Made by a program: the position numbers and the translations under genes. A DNA stretch of 64,000 nt from Atriophallophorus winterbourni. Lineage: Eukaryota; Platyhelminthes; Trematoda; Plagiorchiida; Microphallidae. The notes below the pieces were generated by a model. It was not told where the DNA came from. It saw only the letters and a list, made by a program, of their open reading frames with translations, and did no database searches. Shown here one piece after another: positions 23,801 to 34,039 of the stretch (its first letter is position 1; the number at the start of each line of letters is the position of its first letter). Location: assembly GCA_013407085.1 (NCBI GenBank), contig JACCGJ010020328.1, positions 1-64,000 of the forward strand, read 5' to 3'.

Positions 23801-26800
23801 TGAGTTTTCTTGAAGTTTGTGTGGGACCGATTTTCCGTATTGGTGATCCTATTCCTATTTCACGATTTATAGTCGTATAGTTTCTTGCATAACCCTCTGG
23901 TTAACTTAAATAGGAGTAACGTTTAATCTATTTGCAAGCCAACTGTCTAGGCCTGGGCAACCTGACAGTATCTTAGCCCACGTGCATTCTGTGACTGTGC
24001 GGCACTTTACCTGGATCAGGTTTGTGCTTCCACACACACCACACAAGCCAAATGCAACGGTTTTATTAGGCCATCACAATGAGGGTAGCTCGGAACCTCT
24101 TTTTAGGTGGCATCACATCATGTTCGAGTTGTATACATGTAATTTGACTTTGCACTTTTTACTGTTGAATGAGACAAATGCCGCGATTTGAAATTCTTCC
24201 AGGCCACCTTCTAGCCAGTCGAATGGTTCGCCATAATAGCAATTATGTGTATGAAATCGTAAACCTGAAATCAGACTTGGTCTGTCTTAAACAGATATAT
24301 ATAAAATGGTAGCACAGCTGGAGAAAGGTTGGTCATGCAGTTCATTATCAACTGGCAACTGGCAAAACGCACCGTATGCATATTGCCATGGTCGCTTGCT
24401 AAAATATGCTGAGGCCGTAAAAAATGTGATCTTCGGCTCTATGATATAAATGAATTGAGCAATGTAATATTTTCAATAGATGCATTTCAAAGACACTGAA
24501 TTTACTTTAATTCTTCGCTCCATTGTTCCTTGGTGCCTTTATTTTGTAGGGCCGGCGGTGGTTCTTGGAGGTTAGCAGTGGGCGCAGGGTTTTGATTAAC
24601 AGTTGAAACGTCCGAGGAAGCCTGATGATCTGTGGCATAATATTCAATGGGAAACACGTTCACAAAATATGAAAAATGTCTCTGAACTAATAGTATGTGG
24701 GTACACAAGGATGATTCACTACAGGGAACGCAAAGTCAGTAAGCTAAATTTGATGTTATGACTTATTCGGTACCCGACATTTTATGCTAAAAAAATGGAG
24801 GGTGAACAAGGAACGTTAGCAATGTATGTAAGTAACAATGTTGTTTAATACACATAATCAATGAACGAAAAATTAAATATCAGGAACCGTGTTTTGGAAT
24901 GATCACATGACCCATAATCACCACGAAACAGGAAAGGCAGATAAGCAAACAGCACGAAAAACAGGAAAGCGGAATGTGCAGAAGCAAATGCGCAAAACGC
25001 AGCTTGTTTTGTAGTTTCACTGCATGCGATTTTGTTTTTTCATCAAAAATAAATCAATAATAATATACCTGATAAAAGATTAGGACATATAATATAATAC
25101 ACTGGTGGCAGACTTCTTTGCATCCATATCTCGTAAGGTTTTCAGTCAACTATTAGGTGGAGCTTTTGGACCCCATCGAGGCAAACGAATACGCCCAGCT
25201 GAGCCTAGCGCTACGGTGAGTTTCTTCATCCCAACGAGCCACGTGATGGATTGGCTACCCGATCGTTACTCTCAGGTTCTGCGAATAAGGCGCGGTATGG
25301 TAAACGGCCAGGAGGCATTCTTAAAACATGTCCCAACCATCGCAAACGAGTAAGAAACAGCATTTTTCTCAGTCATTGGCCTTTTAGTCCCAACACCAGG
25401 TTGCAGACATCTATATTTGTAACGCGATGCTGCCACCGAATGCGAGCAATTCTACACAGGCAATGGGTGTCAAAAACAGAAAGCCGACAGATAGACCAGG
25501 TTTCGCAGCCATAAAGTAGTGTAGCACACAGCATTGCGTTGTACACCTGACCTTTAGTATTGAGTGAAACATCGCGTCGACGCCACAAGTGACGAATGTT
25601 AGCAAACGCTACACGCGAGCACGTTTTGGATGTCGTGTTCGACACAACCGCCAGCAGAGATACAACTGTCATGGTAAATGAAGCTGTCGACTAATTCAAG
25701 ATTGACATCGCACAGTTAGGTTTGGAAGAGAGCTGCTCCAGTACTGGGTAGGTTTTACACTTGTTAGGCGCAAAGCACATGACATACCCTGGAGCATCAA
25801 GTGCCAGGCAGTCCATGGCTTGTTGCATTATATGAGGGTCATCTCCCTAAAGTGAGATGTCATCCGTATGCTCTAGATCGGTAGCTCTCTCACCAGGCAG
25901 AAGTTCAATACCGGCGCCCTTTAGGATATTGTCGATCGCGAAGTTAAAAAGGAACGGCGAGATAGGGCAGCCCTACCGCACCCCGCTGGAGATATTGAAC
26001 GAGGACGACAATTGTCCGTACGCTCGAACCCTGCCCGAAGTTTGGTCATATAATGCTTTTAAGATCCAAACATACTTCTCGGGCACTCCATGTCTCAGCA
26101 GACAGTTCCAAAGACTATCGCGATCGATTGAATCGAATGACGCTCGGATGTGTAATACCACGATGGTTGCCTACGAAATACGTGGCGTTGCTCCAGTAAC
26201 TGACGGTGAAGATTTGATGAATACACCTTCGACCGGTACGAAACCCAGTTTGCTCATCACGGATTTGCTTTTCCTGTTTGGTACTCAACCGATGAAGCAA
26301 GATGGAGACCAGTATTTTAGGAGCTACTGAGATGAGACCGATACCCCGATGAATTGCACCTTCCATTTTTTGAAAATCGGAGCAATTCCTGATTCTCTCC
26401 ACGGGATCGGAACGCGCTCCTCAGCCCATATGTTGGCGAATAGCGCTTGAAGTTCGCAAACTAGACCGAAACCGCCATCTTTGAACAATGACGGTAGCAA
26501 AGCATCAGCATCTGATGCCCCATGGCGCCTAAGGCTCCGGAGTACATGGTAAATCATTGATTGAGTTGGAACCTCGAGAGAAATTGACCATGGGGTACAG
26601 TGTTCCGAATCCTCAAAATCAGTGGATGCACAAGGCCTGTTAAACTGCGCCTCAAAATGTTATGCTCATCACTGCATGCACCTGTACATGTTAAAAACTG
26701 GCGAACCATCTGCGTCAAGTATCAGCTGATTGATGCCTGGTCGCCCGCTTCCAGTAGTTCTGATGAGTTGGAACAATTTTCTAAAATTGCCTACAGCTGC

Positions 26801-29342
26801 CGCAGATTTCATTTCCGTAGACTTAGAACCCAATTTACTTTCCCTGTCGGTTCTCGAACTGGCAACCAGTTTACGTGACGCATCATGTACGCTATCAGCA
26901 GAAAGCAACCGACGTTGGTCCATCAGTTGGAGAATTCGTAGAAACCCAGTGTTGAACTACGCGGGAAGTCAGCCCACAAGTATCCAACGAGGCTGTTAGC
27001 TATGAGGTTTGTATCCCACTCCAGTGTTCATCCATACTTTTTTTGGGAACTACAGAAAAATGTAAACTCAAATTGGCCGGGAACTCCGTGAGCACCTGGA
27101 GATCATTAAGCCTGGCAACGTTTCTACGTTTCCCGCCAAAACGCATCGAGATCTCAGCACAGACTAACGCATGATCTGAATCGAAACAGGTGCCCAAGTA
27201 TGAAGTGCAATCATGCACATTTCCTCGTCCCCACGTAAAAGCTAAATTTCAATTTGCAAATGAGGATTTATCCTCGAATTCGCAAATAAATGGGTTTAGC
27301 ACAAAGTCAGAATGGCGTTCGAATGTCAGGTCACGGATACGCATACCTGATGAGCGGCAATAACCGCGAAACCGGTCGTGTGCTTCCGTCCTGCTTTTCG
27401 AACGTCATATACTACTTATTAATAAAAATCTGACTTTAAACAAAAATTACAATCATGCTGTTATTGGAATGTTGCAAAAATATTCCAAACAGTTACCGGT
27501 GCTACATTGCACCAACTGTTGGACTTAGATTAGCACCCACGTAAAAGCTAAATTTCAATTTGCAAATGAGGATTTATCCTCGAATTCGCAAGCAATATGA
27601 TCAATTTGCGTGAACTTGGCCGCCGATGGAGATTTCCAGGTGGAGCAGTCTTACTGCACAAAGGCGACTGTCGACCGGAATACAGTCTAACAGTGCAACC
27701 TCAGATCTCTCACTTTAAACGATTCCGACAAGAGCTTGACCAGATACCATGGCGTCATCATCAGTGGAAAAGCGTAGACCATGACCTGTACGTACACGCC
27801 ACAACCAGTATGACGTTGTTTGCCGTCATCAGGCAAGTTATCTCGTTGTTTATCCTAGATCACTGTCGTTTAAAACAGTAAGAATGTTCAGGAGTTAAAT
27901 CAATGGAGATTAGTAGTAAGGTTCGTGTTGAAATTGATTGTATGCATGCGTTAATGACATCTTAAGCATGAAATCAGCCAAAAATTTCACTAAGTTGCAG
28001 GTAGGCCTAGATACATTCACAAGGTCTGTCTGTAAACTGAAAATGAGGCAATAATTATGATAAGACTGCATCGTGATATACGCTTTAGTTCATTACTCGT
28101 GGTACTTAAGTTTTACATGGTAGTGAGTTGTAAGTGCGATTTCTATTTTCATTTCTCATCTGTTTAGGCCTGGGCAACCTGACAGTATCTTAGCCCACGT
28201 TGTTGTGCCGTACTTTGAGTGGATAAAGGCGTGTGATTTCGTACGTGGTGAAAGCTGTACAGGAGATGGGCACTGCAAAAATGTGAAATTTTAGGTAGTG
28301 AGCAAGAAATACGTATTAAAAATCGTAATGCGGTGTTTATATCCATATCACTTACACACCACCACCGGTTTATGACTGTTTACCGCCATCAGGTGGAGAC
28401 AGTACGATCAGGTTCAGTGAGCGACTAGAATACCACTGTTAAATACAGTTCTTACAAAGAACCGCAAAGGGATACCTGGCTAAGCACTAAAGGCGCTTAC
28501 AAAAGACCATATATTGTGGAGTTCATTTACTGTCTCCACCTGATGACGACAAACCGTCAGAAATTATTTGTGGTGTTTGAGTGATGAGGATGTGAGCACC
28601 ACAAGACAAGATATTCTATAAGCGACTTGAGTGCTTGGTCAGACAACTTTGATTTTGTAATTGAACATCGATTCTTTAGAAAAAATACGAAGTGTTCAGA
28701 TATATGCTATTGTATGAACAAAAATATAGTGAAGTTCGCAAAAAATTTTCATTGGCATTTAGGAGCATATTGCGTAACAGTATACAACACGTGCAAACGT
28801 AGTCAAAAGTCGGTGGATCAATAAAAATATTAAACTTACCTCTACTAGTCTGTTGCTGTGCTTCAATCGGTATCGAATTATTAGGTTGAAGCGGAGCAGA
28901 TTGAGCTTGAGGCCATTGTTGTCCCCCAGGGTATGCATAGTATCCATAAGCAGCTGGGTTCCAGTTCCATTGAGGTTGACCAGAATTATCAGAACTAAGT
29001 GTATATGGCGGATAATATGAACCGTAGCCGTATGCGTAAGCTTGCTGGTACGCAGCTGGATATGCTGCATACGGGTACATACCAGTCACGTATGATGGCC
29101 AAGTAGGAGCTGAAGAGGAACTTACTGCTACAGAAGTAGCACTTTTTGCTTCGGTTCCAGGCGGTGATGGGGCCGATAAAGGAATTGGAGTGGAGGTAGT
29201 TGGGGGCCATTGATGGTTATAATCGAAAGTCTGTGGGGAGCATAATAAGCTAAAACTTTACTTGAGTAGCCGGTGCGGCTCCACTATCAGATGTGGCGGT
29301 ATACGGCGAAGTCCAATGATTTGTAGAATTCCAGGGATTCAT
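14897..29342 (-). CDS. LENG8: LENG8/THP3-like SAC3/GANP-domain protein, copy 1 (10 exons, 775 codons)
   Basis: Exons on the minus strand: 29342-29262, 29230-28840, 24629-24506, 21587-21387, 20099-19725, 19596-19182, 18353-18219, 18144-17943, 16445-16220, 15074-14897. All junctions are GT-AG and phases agree. The protein begins MNPWNS, has a Tyr/Pro/Gln-rich low-complexity region (~70-150), a conserved segment ending EQIPTIPS (~200-255), an RS-rich region (~295-390), an RGG-like patch (~425-440) and the SAC3/GANP domain (~510-770) with [61 protein letters not shown] and IDCKLL. Family members (yeast Thp3, animal LENG8) act in the nucleus in transcription and mRNA processing, binding PCI/Sem1-type partners. 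The copy is intact. It differs from copy 2 at four residues that I found. It is transcribed away from the palindrome centre. Confidence 0.92.
16755..16830 (+). repeat. RepA SINE-like repeat, truncated
   Basis: AAAGCACAAGCCTGATCCAG through GGGCTAAGATACTGT, then loses the last part. Preceded by a degenerate GGTATGGTACGATGGTATG tail. Mirror copy at 50646-50715. Confidence 0.75.
17250..17330 (+). repeat. RepA SINE-like repeat
   Basis: ATGAATGAAAGCACGAGCCT through GTCAGGTTGCCCAGG. The GCCTG/CAGGC hairpin is kept. Mirror copy at 50141-50225. Confidence 0.8.
18478..18745 (+). mobile_element. 5'-truncated RTE-like element, C-terminal zinc finger and CAA tail (intron of copy 1)
   Basis: A 67-codon frame ends with a C2H2-like finger, [21 protein letters not shown], the usual C-terminal motif of flatworm non-LTR reverse transcriptases, followed by the tail GGCCAACAACAACAACA. 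It lies antisense in the intron between LENG8-like exons 6 and 7. Its mirror is at 48660-48950, so the insertion predates the duplication. The same element end appears at 63595-64000. Confidence 0.8.
22582..22855 (+). repeat. Smα-like Pol III/hammerhead element with terminal inverted repeats (left, unit 1)
   Basis: A core with a tRNA-like A box (TAGCCCAAGTCGTTAAGGC) and consensus B box (GGTTCGAATCC), then a hammerhead, is flanked by ~60-bp inverted repeats (CTACTCATCCGTG.CAAGCCC ... and its complement). No complete cloverleaf: the acceptor strands do not pair, so this is a tRNA-derived promoter, not a tRNA gene. It lies in the LENG8-like intron between exons 3 and 4. Confidence 0.8.
22716..22773 (+). 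ncRNA. Hammerhead ribozyme, type I, mutated copy
   Basis: CTGATGA at 22729-22735, stem II GCTC/GAGC with loop AAATAA, stem III CTCGAG, cleavage triplet GTC, stem I GCACTG/CAGTGC. The conserved GAAA reads AAAA, which should impair activity. Confidence 0.85.
23045..23283 (+). repeat. Smα-like Pol III/hammerhead element (left, unit 2)
   Basis: Second copy 430 bp downstream of the first with the same A box, B box and ribozyme, but lacking the 5' inverted repeat. The right arm has a single copy, so this is a left-arm tandem duplication or a right-arm loss. Confidence 0.8.
23146..23203 (+). ncRNA. Hammerhead ribozyme, type I, consensus intact
   Basis: CTGATGA at 23159-23165, stem II GCTC/GAGC with loop AAATAA, GAAA present, minimal self-complementary stem III (CTCGAG), cleavage triplet GTC, stem I GCACTG/CAGTGC fully paired, with GGATA and TTCC loop sides shared with the ribozyme at 27329-27391. 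Short stem III is typical of retroelement hammerheads that work best as dimers. Confidence 0.92.
23943..24044 (-). repeat. RepA SINE-like repeat with CA-type tail
   Basis: CTGTCTAGGCCTGGGCAACC through ATCAGGTTTGTGCTT, then CCACACACACCACAC. Mirror copy at 43834-43935. Confidence 0.85.
25088..27232 (-). pseudogene. Non-LTR endonuclease/reverse transcriptase relic inside intron 2 of copy 1
   Basis: Minus-strand frames in order give an endonuclease end ([15 protein letters not shown]), a long linker, RT blocks ([85 protein letters not shown], a decayed catalytic box EHTDDISL) and a C-terminal [15 protein letters not shown] block. Many stops and shifts. Same orientation as the host gene. Identical relic at 40646-42790, so insertion and decay predate the duplication. 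Confidence 0.8.
27235..27540 (+). repeat. 306-bp hammerhead monomer present only in the left arm
   Basis: A ~57-bp segment starting CACGTAAAAGCTAAATTTCA occurs at 27234 and again 306 bp later, while the right arm has it once (near 40590-40645). The extra unit contains a consensus hammerhead. This is either an inserted monomer of a mobile ribozyme repeat or a tandem unit deleted from the right arm. Confidence 0.85.
27329..27391 (+). ncRNA. Hammerhead ribozyme, type I, consensus intact
   Basis: CTGATGA at 27347-27353, stem II GCGG/CCGC with loop CAATAA, GAAA at 27368-27371, minimal stem III CCGG, cleavage triplet GTC ending at 27377, stem I GCATAC/GTGTGC plus outer ACGG/CCGT. The GGATA and TTCC loop sides match the ribozyme at 23146-23203, as expected for tertiary loop contacts. 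Confidence 0.92.
27785..27845 (-). repeat. Hammerhead-like relic
   Basis: Minus strand reads CCTGATGACGGCAAACAACG.., then ATACTGG in place of GAAACCGG. Parallels the satellite ribozyme but is decayed. Mirror at about 40333-40393. Confidence 0.5.
28158..28240 (-). repeat. RepA SINE-like repeat, degenerate 3' half
   Basis: CTGTTTAGGCCTGGGCAACC through TTAGCCCACGT, then divergent. Mirror copy at 39944-40026. Confidence 0.75.
28363..28580. repeat. Fold-back with opposed hammerhead-like relics (left arm)
   Basis: A minus-strand relic (TACTGTCTCCACCTGATGGC, AAACAG, then TAAACCGGTGGTGG) at 28363-28420 faces a plus-strand relic (TACTGTCTCCACCTGATGAC, AAACCGTCAGAAA) at 28515-28580, with ~95 bp between. 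Mirror at 39604-39821. Confidence 0.65.
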
Positions 29343-29754
29343 TAAAAGCAAGCTACAAAATCGAAACAAGGAAAAAGTATGTTTGAAGGAAATGATAGAG
29401 CCCATTATAGGGACAGACTAAGCACACTATAGATTGTTTCTATTCTGAATAGACCAGTTCATATTAGAGGTCCTTGACAATTTATTCAGATGTGCTTTTC
29501 AGTAATATTTCAAACACTCTTCATCATGAAGCACAAGTCTGCAACCAAAGTGCTAAGCAATATGAAGCAGAAAAAGCAGATAAGCAAACGCGTAAAAGAG
29601 AAAGAGGGCAAGCGGAACGTACAAATAAAAAGCGAAAAAGGAGCTTACTCTTGTACTTTCACTGCATGCGATTTTTATTTTGTTTATAAAATATGATACA
29701 TGGTATCAGCTAAAAATTATGACACAATAAAACACACTGGCGAAACTGGCTTCG

Positions 29755-30660
29755 GTTTGCAGCCATATCTTGTAATATTTCTAACAAACTATTCGGTGGA
29801 TTTTTTGGACTACACCAGGCAGACGAATACATCCCACTGAGCCCAGCGCTACGGTAAGTTTCTTTAGCCCCGCACGCCGCGCCATGGACTGACTACCTGG
29901 TCGTTTCTACTTGCTTCTGCCATGCTCTGCGAATAAGGCGCGGATGTGCAATCCTGCAGTGCTTTGTGCTGTGCGGCTAACACCGTGCTAAATTGATTGG
30001 CCAGAAGTAGTGAGCTGCATGCTAAAACTCGCTGGAGTCTCACTACCATTTCCTGTTTCTTTTTCTTACTCATATCTGTCTAGGCCTGGGCAACCTGACA
30101 GTATCTTAGCCCACGTGCAGTCTCGGGCTGTACGGCACTTTGCCTTGATCAGGCTTGTGCTTTCATTCATTCATGGTAAACTGTGAGGAGGCATTCTTAA
30201 GACATATCCCAACCATCGAAACCGAGCATGCATCAGCATTTTTCTCAGTCTGTTATCTTAGTCCTAACACCAGTTTGCAGACATCTATATTTGTAGCGCG
30301 ATGTTGGTACCAACTGCGAGCAATCCTAGACAGGCGCCGTGTCAAAGACAAACAAAAACCGCTGGACATCTTCAGCTCGGCTAGACCAGGTTACGCAGAG
30401 TCGCACGCATGACTGCGTTGTACACTAATCATTTAGTATAGGGTGAAACAAATGACGAAATTTAGCAAATGCTACACTCGCATCGCGTACACGCTTATAA
30501 ATTTCGTTCTCGAAACAACCGCCAGCAAAGATACAACTAACGAGGTATTCAAACCTATCGGAAAGTTCAAGATTGACACCAACACGCAGTTAAATTTGGA
30601 AGAGAGATCCTCGAGTCCTGGGTATCACCCCTCCCATCTACTGATGGTGAAGCCAGATGG
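29755..30660 (-). pseudogene. Second non-LTR reverse transcriptase C-terminal relic (left arm)
   Basis: Minus-strand pieces of a reverse transcriptase C-terminus (YLVSCIFAGGCFENEIYKRV, FAKFRHLF, NTVYNAVMRA-like, YQHRAANIDVCKLVLGL) interrupted by a RepA copy. Lies upstream of the LENG8-like start. Mirror at about 37515-38430. Confidence 0.7.
30070..30174 (-). repeat. RepA SINE-like repeat with CATT tail
   Basis: CATATCTGTCTAGGCCTGGG through CAGGCTTGTGCTTT, then CATTCATTCATG. Mirror copy at 38011-38114. Confidence 0.9.
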
Positions 30661-30714
30661 CCATTAGGGTTCTTTCGAATTTAGTCCTCCCATACTGGCA
30701 CAGCTACGAGGGGA

Positions 30715-33570
30715 TTACTGAGTATCATAGCTGTTTTTACCCGCTGTCTTTTTCCGAGTTACGTATTCCCCTTTAGTTGCCGAGTACCAATGCTTAACGT
30801 AGCAGTGATTTACTATGCATTTCCACGTGGGGAGTTGTTTATCGCAATCGGTTACTTCCTCCGGTTTAGTGGTCGTGCTAGATTCATCGTGGCTCAATAA
30901 ATAATTCGGGTGGCACCGACTATCATTCTTCGCGCTGTGTTTAGTAGGCCCTCGAGTTTATCGCAAATCTTGGCCGTTAGGACAATAGTATTTAGTCCGT
31001 ACAATAGAATCGGAATAATAAAGCAGTTAATTAACTGTGCTTTAGTTTTAGTCCTGATTCCTTTTGCCTGCAGCAAGGGTCTAAGCGTTGTCAGGGCTCA
31101 CCTCGCTTTGGCAATATTTGCTTGGACTGTACATGTAGTATCTTCTCTGCCATCAATTGTCGATCCAAGGTACTCAAATGTTTGCACTTTTTCAATTTCA
31201 TGCCCATTTATTAGTACCTTCTTATCACCCACTTGGTTTGGTGGGGCAATTTCCATCCATTGTCTTTTCTAGTGATAACGACATTTTGTGTCGTTCCAGC
31301 TCCATACTGAGTGCTTTTAGCATTGTTTCTGCCTCCACCGTGGATTTGCAAATTAGACATAGTTCATCAGCATATTCAATGTGACTTAATGTCCATTCGC
31401 CTTCATCCGTGAGCGTGATGCCAGTGGTTAACGGCTCAATAGACTCTCGTAATATATCATCAAAGATAAGATTAAATAATATCGGTCTCACTTTGCTTAC
31501 CTGCCGGACACCTCTTGTCATTTTGAATTCACGGCCTCCACGGAGGTACTCGGTTGGGGCGGTCATTAATTGTTTGATTGACTTAAGGGCTAGTTCCGAG
31601 CAGTTTCTTTGTATTAGTGCGTTTATTATTGCTTCATTAGGAACTGTCGAAAGCTTTCTTGAGATCAACGAAGACGATTACGATTGTGTTTCCCGTGTCC
31701 TTCGCCTTTTGGATCACGGTCCTTAGGCTGAGTATCGCTTGCTCTGTTAAGCGTTTCTTGCGAAACCCAAATTGCGTATCGCTGAGTGTTAATGTTTGCT
31801 CTTTTTAATCTATTACAGGTTATCGAGGCATATAGCTTCCCGATGGCATCCAGTAAGAAGATACTCCTGTAATTGTTCGGATCTTTGCGGGACCCTTTTC
31901 GTTTGTATAGTCTGACTACCTCTGCCTCTTTCCACTCACTTGGTATGGGGAGGTTGCCAGCCCAACATTCGTTAAAGAGTCGCAGGAGTGGGGTCGCTAG
32001 AACTGTCCCTCCTGCTTTAAGCAGCTCCGACGTTATACTATTTCTGCCGGGCGCTTTATTCGCTTTCATCCGTTTAAGAGATATTTCGAGATCTTTAGAA
32101 ACAAGCGGGCTCTCTCTGTCGCCAGTAATTAGCAGCTCTACTGTCATTCTCTTGTGCTTTGAAAAGCTTCTCGTTATTATCAGCCAGGGTATTTTGGGGT
32201 AATAATTTGTCATTCTCAGGCTTTTTTGGCCTTCCGGTGAAAACTTGCTTCGCTCTTTTCAGTTCAGAAAAGGCTGCTTGCATATCATTACATTCGAAAT
32301 ACCTCTGTGCTGCTTCGCAGACACGTTCTATACCTCCTTTGATTCTCGGACCATTCTTTTAACTTGTCTCTGTTTCGTTTTCCAAGCCTCATGATCTTCT
32401 GGCTGCTGAGTTTGCAACCATTTATTTCTTGCCATCTTTTTGTTTGAGATGGCTTTTTTGATCTCATCAGATACTACCGCCCACCACGGTTTGTTTCCTG
32501 CATGAGTTTGCGTTAATTCTTTGGCAGCATTTTTTAGTCCCACGACTATTTCTGATATGAATTTTCGCAGTTTCATTTGGAAAATTTCCGGATTGTGATT
32601 GATATATCTGACGGTTTCATAACTTCTCCAGTGATCACATTTGTATTTCACTGGTTTGTTTTCTGGCTTGTTTGCAGATCGAAGCGATTTTTAAGATAGT
32701 CGTTATTAGGCAATGGTCCGAGTTAGCATCAGCTAGTCGGCTTGCCCTCACATCACGTATTTTGATAGTACCTTTGCTGAATGTGAGAATATAACCCTGT
32801 ACTGCTCCCGCAGAGGTCGCAGGGTGGTACCTTGTGTACATGCGTCTTCGAGGCTTTTTATAGAACGTGTTCTCAATCCGTAGAGGCACAGATCGAGTAA
32901 CTTTTCGCCATTCTCACTTGTTTCTGTGTTGGGAGGGAGGTAAGGCCCTACTACCTCCGGGTAAAGATCTCTACTTGTCTTACCTATGCGACAATTGAAG
33001 TCTCCCATTACTACAAGGCTCTGGGACTTAGTCACACGGTCACTAATTGCAGTGCGCAATACCTCATAAAATTGTTCCTTTTCGTTCTCGTCTTTAGAGC
33101 ATTCCGTAGGAGCATAACATGCAATTAGCTCAACTAGGAAGCCACTTATGCTGATCTCGAAAGAAGCTACTCTGTTAGATATAGGATTGAAGGAGACTAA
33201 TTTAATGTCACTATTAAGGATCAGCAGTCCTACTCCCCTACTTTTTTATCATTAGCAGAAGGGCCGGAGTTGTAAAAAGAAGTATGTCCATTTATCCTAA
33301 TCGCGTTCGTCTCCGCTCTGGTTTCCGTAATCACTGCTAGTTCAATCTTTCTTTCTTTTAATTCATCTACAATTTCTTGTAGCTTTTCTTCCCTCGAGCA
33401 ACCTCGGATGTTCCACAACCCAGCTTTCACTATGGGGCAGGGAGGCACACGATACCGGTTTGAGTTTCGCATTACTGTGTCTATGCCACCAACTAATTCC
33501 CGTCGTACCTCGTGGTGGACCGGTATCGAGAGGCTTGTTTTCGAAAGAGTGACACTTGGAATTTTTATAC
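30715..33570 (-). pseudogene. RTE-type retrotransposon pseudogene A (left of centre)
   Basis: Minus strand in order: 5' leader (TTTAGTATAAAAATTCCAAG), endonuclease (KAGLWNIRGCSREEKLQEIV, AVITETRAETNA, VVMGDFNCRIGK, ANSDHCLITTIL), linker, RT (MKANKAPGRNSITSELLKAG, YRSIFLLDAIGKLY, VFVDLKKAFDS in shifted frame, EYADELCLI) and C-terminal domain (IIPILLYGLNT). The active-site box reads YADE rather than YADD. Several frameshifts. From 32328 outward it is nearly identical to pseudogene B, sharing the same frameshifts. From 32329 inward the two differ markedly. Confidence 0.85.
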
Positions 33571-33576
33571 TAAAGT

Positions 33577-33892
33577 AGTGGCTGGTCGGGCCGATCTACC
33601 CTAGTTGTCATCGTTAGCCGTCAAGGGTTGCCCCCCGGGGACCATCGGGGAGGTGGTGACGCCACCGGGAAACGGCCGCGACACCCGGTATTCCCAGCCG
33701 ATTACCAATGCAACTACTAACCGGGAACAACGTTGCTTAACTTCGGTGATCGGACGAGAACCGGTGTTTCCAACGTGGTATGGTCGCGGCCGGGGGCGTC
33801 ACCACCTCCCCGATGGTCCCCGGGGGGCAACGTCTTGGGGCAACCCTTGACGGCTAACGTTGACAACTAGGGTAGATCGGCCCGACCAACCA
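33577..33892. repeat. Fold-back element with ~88-97-bp inverted repeats around a 5S-like core
   Basis: GTGGCTGGTCGGGCCGATCT ... GGTGGTGACGCC (33577-33663) is the inverse of 33796-33892. The right repeat has an extra ~14 bp (a small internal duplication of GTTGCCCC-type sequence). It is GC-rich against AT-rich surroundings. It cuts off the 5' leader of RTE pseudogene A. Confidence 0.9.
33674..33791 (-). rRNA. 5S rRNA-like sequence (probable pseudogene or 5S-derived SINE head)
   Basis: 118 nt on the minus strand aligns by eye with eukaryotic 5S rRNA along its length: CGACCATACCACGTTG, GTTCTCGTCCGATCACCGAA, GTTAAGCAACG and TGGGAATACCGGGTG in the right order and spacing. Terminal helix I (GGCCGCGAC/GTCGCGGCC) is perfectly paired. 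The box A region is recognisable. The box C region is altered (TTGCATTGGTAATCGG), and no T-run terminator follows. A working gene is therefore doubtful. Confidence 0.85.
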
Positions 33893-33913
33893 CTATTATT
33901 ATTATTATTATTG
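33893..33913. repeat. (ATT)n microsatellite
   Basis: About seven ATT units directly after the fold-back element. Confidence 0.9.
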
Positions 33914-34039
33914 GCACAATTGATAAAGATATAGTGCGTTCAACATAAAAACAATGAGAATGTACAAAGCGAGAAGCGGGGACAAAGGTTGTCATCATCG
34001 TTGAACGTAGGCATGATACTACCCGGTTGTCTACACCGA

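Larger units (their letters stand above)
10946..32328. repeat. Left arm of a ~46-kb imperfect palindrome
   Basis: Reverse complement of 35852-57466. Coordinate sums of matched landmarks are 68180 near the centre, 68184 by 30 kb, 67878 after a 306-bp left-only insert, about 67445-67470 after an extra ~420-bp left block, and about 68410 at the outer end after an ~860-bp right-only block. Long frames recur in the mirror position with identical or nearly identical translations, for example 31665-32213 versus 35967-36515. The outer end coincides with the 3' tail of the CR1 element. Confidence 0.97.

Noticed and set aside
32452..32475. CTGATGAGATC on the minus strand as a hammerhead core
   Set aside because: It is RTE coding sequence (SDEIKKAISNK), with no stem II closing pair and no GAAA at the right place. 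The same applies to 35709-35716.
33605..33850. 81-codon plus-strand protein in the GC-rich centre
   Set aside because: It is the antisense shadow of the 5S-like core and its inverted repeats.
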